Below, one piece after another: positions 7,815 through 16,036 of a DNA stretch of 64,000 nucleotides. Numbering within the stretch: position 1 is the stretch's first letter; each line of letters begins with the position of its first letter. The notes under the pieces were generated by a model. The model saw only the letters and a program-made list of their open reading frames with translations. It ran no database searches and was not told the DNA's origin. The position numbers and the translations under genes were made by a program. The stretch comes from JBHIYN01 sp041984235 (GTDB taxonomy: Bacteria > Pseudomonadota > Gammaproteobacteria > Ga0077536). The stretch is from assembly GCA_041984235.1 (NCBI GenBank), contig JBHIYN010000004.1, positions 1-64,000 of the forward strand, in the 5' to 3' direction.

Positions 7815-8525
7815 ATGGATTACCTCGCGCACCTCACGATCATCCAGCACACCTCCGCCGACTACCTCGGACTGGTCGAGGACCATCTCGAGGGCCGCAA
7901 GATCCGCTTCACCTATCATCGCCCGTTCACCGAGCGCGGCGGCATCCCGCGCGCGCAGGACGTCGGCGACGGCCTGATCCTGCTCGGCGGCGGTCCGTGG
8001 GGCACGGCTGGCCCGCGCAACGTGCCGACCCTGGTGCGCGAGGTGGAGCTCACGCATGCCTGCCTGGCGCGTGGCGTGCCGGTGCTCGGCTTCGAGCTCG
8101 GCGCGCAGATCCTGGCCCTGGCAGCCGGCGGGCGCACGCACGTGGCGCCACTGCGCTTCACTATCGGCGAGGCACGGCGCTGCGCGGACGGCGCGCTGGG
8201 CGGCTACCTGCCGCCGCGCTACGTCAACGTCAGCTACGTGCGCGACGCCTTCGAGCCGCCGCCGCAGGCGACGGTGCTGGCGCTGGACGAGGACGACGCG
8301 CCGGCCCTGTTCCAGGTCGGCGACAAGGCGCTCGGCTTCAGCGGACATCCCGGTTTCAAGCCGGCCATCGCCGAGGATCTCGTCATGGAGTTCGAGGAGG
8401 GACCGGCCGAGCCGGCGGCGGCGCTGGCCGAGGTGCGCACGCTGCGGCGTGACATCGAGGATGCGCTGGTGCCGATCATGACCGGCGTGGTGCAGGTGAC
8501 GGGATGGATGGAGCCGAACGCGTGA
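7815..8525 (+). CDS. Class I glutamine amidotransferase-like protein lacking the catalytic cysteine
   Basis: A 236-aa protein with the class I glutaminase fold: the oxyanion strand (LILLGGGPWG, 55-64), the nucleophile elbow and a His-Pro motif. At the elbow, GVPVLGFELGAQILA replaces the usual Gly-x-Cys-x-Gly with Glu94 at the cysteine position. The downstream His178-Pro-Gly lacks the acidic partner normally two residues after His. It is therefore unlikely to hydrolyse glutamine. It starts 8 bp after the ligase stop and is probably in the same operon. A role in lipoate or sulfur metabolism is suggested by position only; it may bind a ligand or act as a scaffold. Confidence 0.7.
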   Translation: MDYLAHLTIIQHTSADYLGLVEDHLEGRKIRFTYHRPFTERGGIPRAQDVGDGLILLGGGPWGTAGPRNVPTLVREVELTHACLARGVPVLGFELGAQILALAAGGRTHVAPLRFTIGEARRCADGALGGYLPPRYVNVSYVRDAFEPPPQATVLALDEDDAPALFQVGDKALGFSGHPGFKPAIAEDLVMEFEEGPAEPAAALAEVRTLRRDIEDALVPIMTGVVQVTGWMEPNA

Positions 8526-8588
8526 CGAACGCGCGCGGATTTGCGCGTAGACTGTGCTTCTGCTGGGGCCAGACTGGGGAGGCATGAC

Positions 8589-9050
8589 ATGATCCACGGC
8601 ATCAACCACGTCGCGATTTCGACACCCGACATCGAGCGCCTGCGCGCGTTCTACACTGACCTGCTCGGCTTCGAGGAGGTGTTCCGGCTGAACTGGGACG
8701 TCGGCCACCGCGAGCTCGACGCGATCACGGGCCTGCGCGACTCTTCGGCGCGCATCGTCATGCTGAAATGCGGCAATGCCTGCATCGAGCTGTTCGAGTA
8801 CGCCACGCCGGAGCCGAAGGCGGGCGACGCCAACCGTCCGGTCAACGATCACGGCATCACCCACCTGTGCCTGGAGGTTTCGGACATCGAGGCCGAGCAC
8901 GCACGGCTGGAGGCGGCGGGCATGCGCTTCCACTGCGCGCCACAGGCGCTCGGGGACATCCGGGCGACCTATGGCCGCGACCCCGACGGCAACGTGGTCG
9001 AGCTGCTGCAGGTGCCGGCCACGAGCGCCCTGGCCGTGGTCGGCGGGTGA
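8589..9050 (+). CDS. VOC (glyoxalase/dioxygenase superfamily) protein
   Basis: A 153-aa protein of the vicinal oxygen chelate fold: two beta-alpha-beta-beta-beta modules beginning INHVAISTPDIERLRAFYTDLLGF and ITHLCLEVSDIEAEHARLEAAG, and ending DPDGNVVELLQ. The metal ligands expected in glyoxalase-type enzymes are visible (His7 in module one, His in ITHLCLEV, Glu in VVELLQ). The start at 8589 is favoured over an upstream TTG because GGGAGG (8577-8582) is well spaced. It closes the lipoate gene run, 155 bp before dsrE3B. Substrate unknown; a thiol or aldehyde conjugate is possible. Confidence 0.8.
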   Translation: MIHGINHVAISTPDIERLRAFYTDLLGFEEVFRLNWDVGHRELDAITGLRDSSARIVMLKCGNACIELFEYATPEPKAGDANRPVNDHGITHLCLEVSDIEAEHARLEAAGMRFHCAPQALGDIRATYGRDPDGNVVELLQVPATSALAVVGG

Positions 9051-9091
9051 GCGTGGGCGAGCCGCTCTCCCGCGTTCCATAAGGCATTTTC

Positions 9092-9120
9092 TATATATTC
9101 AAAAATATTATAAATATATA
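9092..9120. promoter_or_regulatory. AT-rich inverted repeat upstream of dsrE3B-shdr (candidate operator)
   Basis: TATATATT (9092-9099) and AATATATA (9113-9120) are perfect 8-bp inverted arms with a 13-nt A/T-rich spacer. The island 9083-9140 is almost entirely A and T, in strong contrast to flanking coding DNA. It lies about 85 bp before the dsrE3B start and probably contains the shdr promoter. It resembles the palindromes before lipS1 and before soxX, suggesting a common regulator of ArsR type; no such gene is in the window. Confidence 0.45.
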
Positions 9121-9205
9121 ACCTTGAATTATATGCGCTGAATCACGATACTTTGAGGCACGACCACCGGCGCCCTGGCGGGCGCCCAGCCACGGGGAGC
9201 AAGGC

Positions 9206-9583
9206 ATGGCCGACAAGCTGGTCATCGTGATGGCAAATACCGACCCTCGCAACGGCGAGGAACTGGGCGCACCGATATTCCAGGCCACCGTCGCCGCCGC
9301 GATGGACTACGAGGTCGAGGTCATCTGCACCGCCACGGCCGGCCGCCTGATGAAGAAGGGCGTCGCCGAGCAACTCACCGTCAAGGAAGGTTCGCCCAAG
9401 TCGGTGCTCGACTTCATCCGGGACGCGCACGAGGCGGGGGTGAAGTTCCTGTGCTGCTCGCCCAACCTCGACCTGTTCGACATGAAGGAAGCCGACCTCA
9501 TCCCCGAGTGCTCGGGCATCGTCGGCGGCGCGCACCTGATCGAGGCGGTCATGGAAGACGACTGCAAGGTGCTGACTTACTAG
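9206..9583 (+). CDS. dsrE3B: DsrE family sulfurtransferase (DsrE3B-like)
   Basis: A 125-aa DsrE-fold protein (MADKLVIVMANTDPRNGEELGAPIFQATVAA). Cys83-Cys84 lies in the loop FLCCSPNLDLF where DsrE-type proteins carry the persulfide, and there is another cysteine at 102. DsrE3 proteins transfer sulfur between TusA/rhodanese and the oxidising complex in the cytoplasm; the B type is the one usually linked to shdr clusters. A clear ribosome site (CGGGGAGC) precedes the ATG. It begins the shdr operon, 10 bp ahead of hdrC1. Subtype B rather than A is inferred from context. Confidence 0.85.
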   Translation: MADKLVIVMANTDPRNGEELGAPIFQATVAAAMDYEVEVICTATAGRLMKKGVAEQLTVKEGSPKSVLDFIRDAHEAGVKFLCCSPNLDLFDMKEADLIPECSGIVGGAHLIEAVMEDDCKVLTY

Positions 9584-9593
9584 GGCCGGGGCG

Positions 9594-10358
9594 ATGAGCG
9601 AAGCGACCGCCACCCGCGTGCAGACCGTCATCGGCGACCCGCTGTCGGAGGAGACGCCGCTGCCGCGCGAAGCGCTGCAGGAGATCTTCGACGACATCCA
9701 GGGCGATCTGCGCTACGACTTCGAACTCAACGGCTGCCTCAACTGCGGGATCTGCACCGCGACCTGTCCCGCTGCGCACTATTACGACTTCAGCCCGCGC
9801 GAGATCGTGCAGCTGCTGTGGACGGAGAACCTGGAAGGCATTTACGACGCCATGCAGGAGAAGATCTGGGCCTGCGCCCAGTGCTACACCTGCGCCGCGC
9901 GCTGCCCGTTCGGCAATTCGCCGGGCGGACTGGTGATGCTCATGCGCGAGGCCGCGATCAAGCATGGCATGGAATCGGCGAAGAACGTGCTGCGACCGTT
10001 CAGCCGCGTCATGCTCAAGCTCATCTCGACCGGCAACCAGCTCGCGCCGAACATGATTACCCCCGAGCACTTCCCGGACTGGGGACCGAACATCACCAAG
10101 GTCGATGCGCCGCTCAAGCTGCTGCGCAAGGCCATCCCGATGCCGACGCTGAATACCACTGAAACGGCCTGGGAGGTCAATCTCAAGACCTCGATCGAGC
10201 TCTACACGATTTGGGAGATGACCGGCGTGCTGGACCAGCTCGAGGGCATCGACGAGAACCTGTTCGACGTCATCACCGACATCATGGACGAGAAGCGTGA
10301 GGACTACGAGGATTGGGTCGAGGATCAAGAAGACGCTGACGAGGAGGACGACGCGTGA
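9594..10358 (+). CDS. hdrC1: sHdrC1, Fe-S subunit of sulfur-oxidising heterodisulfide reductase-like complex
   Basis: A 254-aa protein with two four-cysteine ferredoxin motifs: Cys48, 51, 54, 58 (CLNCGICTATCP) and Cys94, 97, 100, 104 (CAQCYTCAARCP). This is the HdrC pattern for two [4Fe-4S] clusters that pass electrons between HdrA and HdrB. The C-terminus is very acidic (EDQEDADEEDDA). It follows dsrE3B by 10 bp and is followed by hdrB1 after 19 bp. In sHdr systems the complex is thought to oxidise LbpA-bound sulfane sulfur to sulfite in the cytoplasm. Confidence 0.92.
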   Translation: MSEATATRVQTVIGDPLSEETPLPREALQEIFDDIQGDLRYDFELNGCLNCGICTATCPAAHYYDFSPREIVQLLWTENLEGIYDAMQEKIWACAQCYTCAARCPFGNSPGGLVMLMREAAIKHGMESAKNVLRPFSRVMLKLISTGNQLAPNMITPEHFPDWGPNITKVDAPLKLLRKAIPMPTLNTTETAWEVNLKTSIELYTIWEMTGVLDQLEGIDENLFDVITDIMDEKREDYEDWVEDQEDADEEDDA

Positions 10359-10377
10359 GCGTCCCGAGGAGTTCGAT

Positions 10378-11733
10378 ATGAGCGATCAGACCAACTGCGG
10401 CGAACGTTTTACCGGCCACGGCGCCGAGTGGCGAGACACCGATCTGAGCGCCGCCGACGCGCGCGCCGCCACCGCCTGGGTCGAGCAGAAGGTCGACCGG
10501 CGCTCCATGCTGACCAGCAAGGATCGTGTCGAAGACGTACGCGACATCATGTGGCAGCTCGAGAAAGACGGCGAGATCGTGGTTCATCGCATCGCGGACG
10601 AGCACGAGCCGGTCACGGTCAAGACCCTCTACGGCTGGGACAAGCGCATCCCCACGCAGCAGCTCTGGCACCACAAGTCCTGTGGCCAGTGCGGCAACAT
10701 CCCCGGCTATCCGGCGTCACTGCTGTGGCTGATGAACGAGCTCGACATCCGCTACCTCGACGAGACCGACCAGACCTCGTGCACGGCGTGGAACTACCAC
10801 GGCTCCGGCATCGGCAACCTCGAGAGCCTGGCCGCGGTGTTCCTGCGCAACTTCCACCAGGCCTATGTCTCGGCGCAGGCCGAGGAGCTGCCGGCGGGTT
10901 ATTACTACCCGCTGGTGCATTGCGGCACCTCGTTCGGCAATTACAAAGAGGTGCGCGAGTACCTGCTGCATTCCGCCGAGCTGCGCGAGCGGGTCACGAA
11001 GATCCTGGGCAAGCTCGGCCGGCTGGTCGACGGCAAGCTGCTCATCCCCGAGGAGATCGTGCACTACTCGGAGTGGGTGCACGTGATGCGCGCGCGCATC
11101 GCCGAGCGCCAGGTCATCGACGCCTCGCAGGTGCGCGCGACCATCCACCCCGCCTGCCACGTCTACAAGATGGTGCCGCAGGACGCGATCTACGATGACA
11201 GCATCCTCGAAGGCAACCGCGTGGCGGTTTCCACCGGCATCATGGAGGCGCTCGGCACGCAGGTCATCGACTACCAGACCTGGTACGACTGCTGCGGATT
11301 CGGCTTCCGCCACATCATCTCCGAGCGCGAGTTCACGCGCTCGTTCGCCATCGATCGCAAGGTGCGGGTGGCGGTCGAGGAGGCGCGCGCCGACGTCATG
11401 ATCGGCCACGACACCGGCTGTATCACCACGCTCGACAAGAACCAGTGGATCGGCAAGGCCGTCGGCAAGGACTACGCGCTGCCGATCCTGGCCGACGTGC
11501 AGTTCGCCGCGCTGGTGTGCGGCGCGCATCCGTTCCGGATCGTGCAGTCGCATTGGCATGCCTCGTCGGTGGAGAACCTGATGGAGAAGCTCGGCATCGA
11601 CTGGCGGCAGGCCAAGCAGGAGTTCGAGGCCTACCTCGAGCAGATCAAGCAGGGTACGCCCGATAATCTCTACGACCCGCGGCGCATGATCACCTCCGGA
11701 CCGGGGTTCGTGAAGCTGGAGCAGCGCACATGA
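10378..11733 (+). CDS. hdrB1: sHdrB1, CCG-domain subunit
   Basis: A 451-aa protein begun at the ATG at 10378, preceded by GAGGAG seven bases upstream; the frame is open further 5' but overlaps hdrC1. A canonical CCG motif is present (YDCCGFGFRH), with other cysteines in HHKSCGQCGNIPG, IHPACHVY and IGHDTGC that can complete the noncubane [4Fe-4S] site. It is about 150 residues longer than HdrB2, matching the B1/B2 asymmetry of sHdr complexes. The ATGA overlap with hdrA indicates translational coupling. Confidence 0.9.
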   Translation: MSDQTNCGERFTGHGAEWRDTDLSAADARAATAWVEQKVDRRSMLTSKDRVEDVRDIMWQLEKDGEIVVHRIADEHEPVTVKTLYGWDKRIPTQQLWHHKSCGQCGNIPGYPASLLWLMNELDIRYLDETDQTSCTAWNYHGSGIGNLESLAAVFLRNFHQAYVSAQAEELPAGYYYPLVHCGTSFGNYKEVREYLLHSAELRERVTKILGKLGRLVDGKLLIPEEIVHYSEWVHVMRARIAERQVIDASQVRATIHPACHVYKMVPQDAIYDDSILEGNRVAVSTGIMEALGTQVIDYQTWYDCCGFGFRHIISEREFTRSFAIDRKVRVAVEEARADVMIGHDTGCITTLDKNQWIGKAVGKDYALPILADVQFAALVCGAHPFRIVQSHWHASSVENLMEKLGIDWRQAKQEFEAYLEQIKQGTPDNLYDPRRMITSGPGFVKLEQRT

Positions 11734-12767
11734 GCAAGCCGGTGCTGATCGTCGGCGGCGGCCCGGCCGGGCTGGCCGCGGCCCACGCGCTGGCCACGGT
11801 CGGCCGCGACAGCGTGCTGGTCGAGAAGGAGGAGCGCCTCGGCGGCGCGCCGATCCTGTCCGGCTACGCCAAGCTCGTACCCAGCGGCGAGTGGGCGGAG
11901 GACGCCATCGGCGGCATGGTCGAGCGCGTCGAACGCAGCGAGCGCGTCAGCGTGCGCCTGAATACCGCTGTCGAGGCGTTCGACGGCGAGCCCGGCGCCT
12001 TCACCGCGAAGCTCTCCAACGGCGACAGCGTGGAGGCGTCCGCGGCCATTCTGTGTACCGGGTTTACCCACTTCGACTCGGTCAACAAGCCGGAGTGGGG
12101 CTTCGGCCTGTTTCCCGACGTCGTCACCACGACCCAGGTCGAGCAGATGATTTCCTCCGGCCAGGGCGTGCGCTGCCCGTCCGACGGGCGCAAGCCGGAG
12201 CGCGTTGCGATCCTGCTCTGCGTAGGCTCGCGCGATCGCCAGATCGGACGCGAGTGGTGCTCCAAGATCTGCTGCACGGTGTCGGCCAACATCGCGATGG
12301 AGATCCGCGAGGAGCTGCCCGACTGCCACGTCTACATCTACTACATGGACATCCGCACCTTCGGCCTGTACGAGACCAAGTACTACTGGCGCAGCCAGGA
12401 GGAGTTCAAGGTCAAGTACATCAAGGCGCGCATCGCGGAGGTCACCTCCGACGGCAAGCGCGTCATCGTCAAGGGTGAGGACACCCTGGTCAAACGGCCG
12501 ATTACCATCCCCTTCGACATGGTGGTGCATGCCATCGGCATGGACCCCAACGTCGACAATCGCTCGCTGGCCGAAATCTTCGGCGTCGCGCTCGAGCCGA
12601 ACGGCTTCATCGACCGCCGTGACACCTACAGTGCCATCGGCCAGAGCTCGCGCCCCGGGGTGTTCGTGGCCGGGGCCGCGACCGGGCCCGAGACCATCGA
12701 CGACAGCATTGCGCAGGGCAATGCCGCGGCGATGGCGAGCCTGGGTGCGCTCGAGGAAGCGGTGTGA
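11730..12767 (+). CDS. hdrA: sHdrA, FAD-binding subunit
   Basis: A 345-aa flavoprotein, about half the size of methanogen HdrA, as expected for the sHdr form. The FAD-binding Rossmann motif is at the N-terminus (VLIVGGGPAGLAAAHAL). A central cysteine group (WCSKICC) is the HdrA Fe-S site, and a second nucleotide-binding segment near residues 295-340 ends in PETIDDSIAQGNAAA. In the sHdr complex HdrA would accept the electrons from sulfur oxidation and pass them to NAD+ or another carrier; which one is unresolved. It overlaps hdrB1 by 4 bp and is followed after 7 bp by the conserved unknown. Confidence 0.92.
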   Translation: MSKPVLIVGGGPAGLAAAHALATVGRDSVLVEKEERLGGAPILSGYAKLVPSGEWAEDAIGGMVERVERSERVSVRLNTAVEAFDGEPGAFTAKLSNGDSVEASAAILCTGFTHFDSVNKPEWGFGLFPDVVTTTQVEQMISSGQGVRCPSDGRKPERVAILLCVGSRDRQIGREWCSKICCTVSANIAMEIREELPDCHVYIYYMDIRTFGLYETKYYWRSQEEFKVKYIKARIAEVTSDGKRVIVKGEDTLVKRPITIPFDMVVHAIGMDPNVDNRSLAEIFGVALEPNGFIDRRDTYSAIGQSSRPGVFVAGAATGPETIDDSIAQGNAAAMASLGALEEAV

Positions 12768-12774
12768 GCCGTCG

Positions 12775-13629
12775 ATGAGCCTGCCGGCAGTCATCCCCGG
12801 CGCGACTGGCGCCGACGCGCGGCCGGAGTTGCATCTCGCCGGCGCCAAGCTGCGCGCGTCGCTGGAGGCCCTGCTCAGCGGCTGCGAGGAGCAGGGCGGG
12901 GTGGAGCGTTACATCGACGCGCTCAAGCTCAAGTCGCGCCTGTTCCGGGAGACCCTGGGCGAGGGTGAGCTGGCGGCGCTGGACGTTGCCTCGGTCGCCG
13001 CGCTGTGCGCCTTCATGGCGACCGTGCGCCGGCGCATCGCCACCGAGCTCGACGGCGACGGCCTCGTCCGTCTGCGCCACGCGCTGGCGCTGCTGCTGGA
13101 CGGCGTATCCGATACCGCCACCACCGATCAGCGCATGCGCGCCTTCTGCGCCCAGTATCCGCAGGACCGCGAACACCGCTGGGTGCGCGATCTCGCCGCC
13201 GAGGTCCTGCACAACCTCGATCCCGAACGCTACCCGCTGATGACCCGCTGGGTGTGGGACCGGCGCGCCAATACCGGTGCGCTGCGCGAGATGTGGTTCG
13301 GTGACGACGTCGACCAGCGCACGCTGGAGGTCGACGATGGCTACGCGACCTTTCTCGTGCTGCGCGAGGAGCTTGCCGTGTTCCTCGCCGACAACGGCTT
13401 CTACCGCGATATCCCGGCCTACGTCGACCTGCTCACGGCGCAGGTCTACGCCGAGTACATCTGTGCGCAGGGCGGCAGCTACCTGCGCACCGATTTCTCC
13501 TCGCCCGAGGATCCCATGCAGCACACCCGGCGCATGCTCGGGCTGGACGGGGTCAGGGCCGGCTCGGCGCGGCTGCGCCTGAAGACGCTGGACGGCCGCG
13601 CCATCGCCATCGACGACGCCACGGACTGA
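12775..13629 (+). CDS. Conserved sHdr-cluster protein of unknown function (hyp)
   Basis: A 284-aa, largely helical soluble protein without signal peptide, membrane segment or cysteine cluster (only scattered cysteines such as SGCEEQGG and LCAFMATVRR). A gene of this type between hdrA and hdrC2 is a fixed member of shdr operons (the hdrC1-B1-A-hyp-C2-B2 order), so it is real and probably structural or assembly-related. The conserved-looking core is around WVRDLAAEVLHNLDPERYPLMTRW (residues 140-165). The ATG at 12775 lies 7 bp after the hdrA stop, and 4 bp separate its stop from hdrC2. Confidence 0.85.
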   Translation: MSLPAVIPGATGADARPELHLAGAKLRASLEALLSGCEEQGGVERYIDALKLKSRLFRETLGEGELAALDVASVAALCAFMATVRRRIATELDGDGLVRLRHALALLLDGVSDTATTDQRMRAFCAQYPQDREHRWVRDLAAEVLHNLDPERYPLMTRWVWDRRANTGALREMWFGDDVDQRTLEVDDGYATFLVLREELAVFLADNGFYRDIPAYVDLLTAQVYAEYICAQGGSYLRTDFSSPEDPMQHTRRMLGLDGVRAGSARLRLKTLDGRAIAIDDATD

Positions 13630-13633
13630 CGCG

Positions 13634-14422
13634 ATGCCCATCCACGAAGAACACCTCATCCGCCCCGAGAATCTCACCACCCACGAGAACCTCGTCATCG
13701 ACGGCGTCGACGTCTCCGGCCACTGGAGCACCTTCATCGAGCCGCGCGTGGTGACCGACTACAACGAGGCGCTGCAGGACGAGATCGCGGCGCTGCCGGG
13801 CGGCGAGCACATCCACCGCTGCTGGCAGTGCGGCTCGTGCACCAACTCCTGCACCATCAACGCGCTCAACCCGGAGTTCAACCCGCGTTACTGGATCTAT
13901 CTCATCCGTATGGGCATGGAGTCCGAGCTGCTGCGCGACAAGGACATCATCTGGCAGTGCGTGTCGTGCAACAAGTGCACCTACGCCTGTCCGCGCGACG
14001 TCTTCCCGGAAGGCGTGATGAAGGCCACGGCGCACTGGCTGGAGCTCAAGGGGCACACCGCGACGAGCCCGTCGATGCATTTCGACGAGGAGTTCAGCGA
14101 GCAGGTCTTCGCCACCGGAAAGATCGAGGAAGGCCGCATCATCCGCGGCTTCTTCCGGCGCACCGGCCAGGCCCTGATGCAGGACTGGCTGGTCGAGATG
14201 GTGCGCCGCATCCTGTGGCACCTGCCGGCCGGGATGCTGGTGAAGATGGGCCTGGCCAACGTGCTCAGGCCGCGCACGCGCGGCTGGGCCGGTGCGCGTG
14301 AAGCCATCAACGAGTACGTCGCCGAGCAGAAAACCGCGCAGCGTCGCGCACTGGGGCTCGACGCCCTGATCGACCAGGCCGCGCGCGAGCTGGACCCGCC
14401 GCAGGAGAAGATGAGCGCATGA
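13634..14422 (+). CDS. hdrC2: sHdrC2, Fe-S subunit
   Basis: A 262-aa protein with two ferredoxin-like cysteine groups: CWQCGSCTNSC near residues 63-73 and CVSCNKCTYACP near 108-119. The first group lacks the proline that normally follows the last cysteine, as is common in HdrC2. An N-terminal extension of about 50 residues precedes the first cluster. Together with HdrB2 it duplicates the C1-B1 pair, and the complex is thought to contain both. The ATGA overlap with hdrB2 (14419-14422) couples translation. Confidence 0.9.
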   Translation: MPIHEEHLIRPENLTTHENLVIDGVDVSGHWSTFIEPRVVTDYNEALQDEIAALPGGEHIHRCWQCGSCTNSCTINALNPEFNPRYWIYLIRMGMESELLRDKDIIWQCVSCNKCTYACPRDVFPEGVMKATAHWLELKGHTATSPSMHFDEEFSEQVFATGKIEEGRIIRGFFRRTGQALMQDWLVEMVRRILWHLPAGMLVKMGLANVLRPRTRGWAGAREAINEYVAEQKTAQRRALGLDALIDQAARELDPPQEKMSA

Positions 14423-15342
14423 GCAAGTACAAGACCGTCGCCTATTACCCGGGCTGCGCGCTCGAGGGCTCCGGGCACGCCTACAACCGCTCGACCAAGG
14501 CGGTCGGCAAGGCGCTCGGACTGAAGCTGGAAGAGGTGAAGAACTGGAACTGCTGCGGCGCGATGGAGGTCAAGAACGTCGACCCCAAGCTGCAGACCTA
14601 CCTCTCGTCGCGGGTGATGTCGATCGCGAAGCACGAGATGGGTCATGACACCGTGATGGCGCCTTGCAACGGCTGCTACCACAACCTCAAGAAGGCCGAG
14701 TACGACCTCGGCAACGACGCCGCCTCGCGCGCCGTGGTCGAGCGCCTGTCGGCAAAGGCCGGGCACGAGACTTACGCCGCCGGCGGCATCGAGACCATTC
14801 ACGCGCTCGACTGGATCAAGCAGGCCATTGGCGAAGAGGGGCTGGCGGCACGCGTGAAGAACGGCCTCAGGGGATTGAAGATCGCCAACTACTACGGCTG
14901 CATGTACACCCGCCCGCGGCACATCTTCCCGGAGAAGGACAAGGGGCCGGGCACGGAATCGACCGCCAAGCCGCATTTCATGGACGACCTGCTTGCCGCG
15001 GCCGGCGCCGAGAACGTCGAGTTCCCGCTCAAGACCGCCTGCTGCGGCGGCGCGCATACCCTGTCCGACTCCGACACCTCGACCCGGCTGGTGCTGAACA
15101 TCCTGCAGGCGGCCGAGGCCGCCGGCGCCGAGGTCATCGCGACCGAGTGCCCGACCTGTCACTCGGGTCTGGAGATGCACCAGATCCGCGCCGAGACCAA
15201 CTTCGGCGTGAAGACCGACGTGAAGATCCTCTACTTCACGCAGCTGCTCGGGCTCGCGCTGGGACTCTCGCCGCGCAAGGTCGGCGTGCACGAGAACGTG
15301 TCCGACTCGATGCAACTCGTGCGCGAGAAGATCCTGGCGTGA
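14419..15342 (+). CDS. hdrB2: sHdrB2, CCG-domain subunit
   Basis: A 307-aa HdrB protein with two complete CCG motifs: NWNCCGAME near residue 50 and TACCGGAHTL near residue 210. Their partner cysteines lie in YYPGCAL, APCNGCYHN, YYGCMY and ECPTCHSG, so both noncubane clusters should be intact. In HdrB proteins these are the site of disulfide chemistry, here proposed to handle LbpA-bound sulfur. It overlaps hdrC2 upstream and the 140-aa unknown downstream. Confidence 0.92.
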   Translation: MSKYKTVAYYPGCALEGSGHAYNRSTKAVGKALGLKLEEVKNWNCCGAMEVKNVDPKLQTYLSSRVMSIAKHEMGHDTVMAPCNGCYHNLKKAEYDLGNDAASRAVVERLSAKAGHETYAAGGIETIHALDWIKQAIGEEGLAARVKNGLRGLKIANYYGCMYTRPRHIFPEKDKGPGTESTAKPHFMDDLLAAAGAENVEFPLKTACCGGAHTLSDSDTSTRLVLNILQAAEAAGAEVIATECPTCHSGLEMHQIRAETNFGVKTDVKILYFTQLLGLALGLSPRKVGVHENVSDSMQLVREKILA

Positions 15343-15761
15343 GAACCCTGCCCGACATCGACGCGGCACTGGAGGCCGATGCGCAGGACGCCGCGGAGCT
15401 GGTCGCGCTCGGCGAGCAGGTGCTCGAGCACTGGCTGAGCGCGCACGGCAAGACGCCGACCACGGAGACCCGCGAAGGCTTTCGCCTGCTCGCCCTGCAT
15501 CGCCAGGGCGCGCTGGACGATCCCAGCTTCAACGCCTGCCGCGAGACCTGCCGCGAGCTTGCCTGGCATTACAATCTCATCGAAGCGGAGCCCGGCCACG
15601 CCGAGTCCTCGCAGCGCCTGGCGATGATGCGCTTCGTCGCCCGGCACCTGTACCTGTTCGTCAGCGGCAAGCTGCAGGAAGCGGGCCTCGGCGATTTCTG
15701 TTGTGCGTCGCGTCCGCTGCGTGCGGCTGGTGACGACACGGTTACGCCCGCGCGGACATGA
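15339..15761 (+). CDS. Small helical protein coupled to hdrB2, unknown function
   Basis: A 140-aa protein started at the GTG at 15339 that overlaps the hdrB2 stop (GTGA), indicating translational coupling. No domain is recognised. It is rich in Ala, Leu, Arg and Glu and predicted helical, with cysteines at FNACRETCRELAW and FCCASRP; the second pair could be functional. Codon use matches its neighbours, so it is a real gene. Position at the end of the hdr run, before the REP array and lbpA, suggests a role in complex assembly or cofactor insertion; this is inference. Confidence 0.7.
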   Translation: MRTLPDIDAALEADAQDAAELVALGEQVLEHWLSAHGKTPTTETREGFRLLALHRQGALDDPSFNACRETCRELAWHYNLIEAEPGHAESSQRLAMMRFVARHLYLFVSGKLQEAGLGDFCCASRPLRAAGDDTVTPART

Positions 15762-15822
15762 TGGGATGCGGCGAGCTCCGGTTGGAACGGGACTGCGTCG
15801 GTGGTTGAAACGCGCACCATTG

Positions 15823-16021
15823 GGGACAGGCACCTTTTCCCGGAAACCGTCCGGGTCCGGTTGTCGTGTGTGTTGAGGGAAAAGGAGCCAGTCCCTGCGC
15901 AACATTCGGGACAGGCACCTTTTCAGAGGTGCGTTTCAGATAACAAAAGGGACAGGCACCTTTTCCTGGGAAGGAATCGGGTTTGTTGGTTGGTGGTGCT
16001 GGCGGAAAAGGAGCCAGTCCC
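15823..16021. repeat. REP-like array of five GGGACAGGCACCTTTTC units
   Basis: Five 17-bp units occur in 199 bp: GGGACAGGCACCTTTTC at 15823-15839, 15908-15924 and 15949-15965, and the inverted variant GAAAAGGAGCCAGTCCC at 15879-15895 and 16005-16021. Each inverted unit pairs with a preceding direct one to make a hairpin. This unit type is a widespread intergenic REP sequence in proteobacteria. The last unit ends two bases before the lbpA ribosome site (GAGAGGAG), so the array lies within the hdr-lbpA transcript if it is continuous. No RAYT transposase is in the window. Confidence 0.88.
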
Positions 16022-16036
16022 TGAGAGGAGAGTCAC

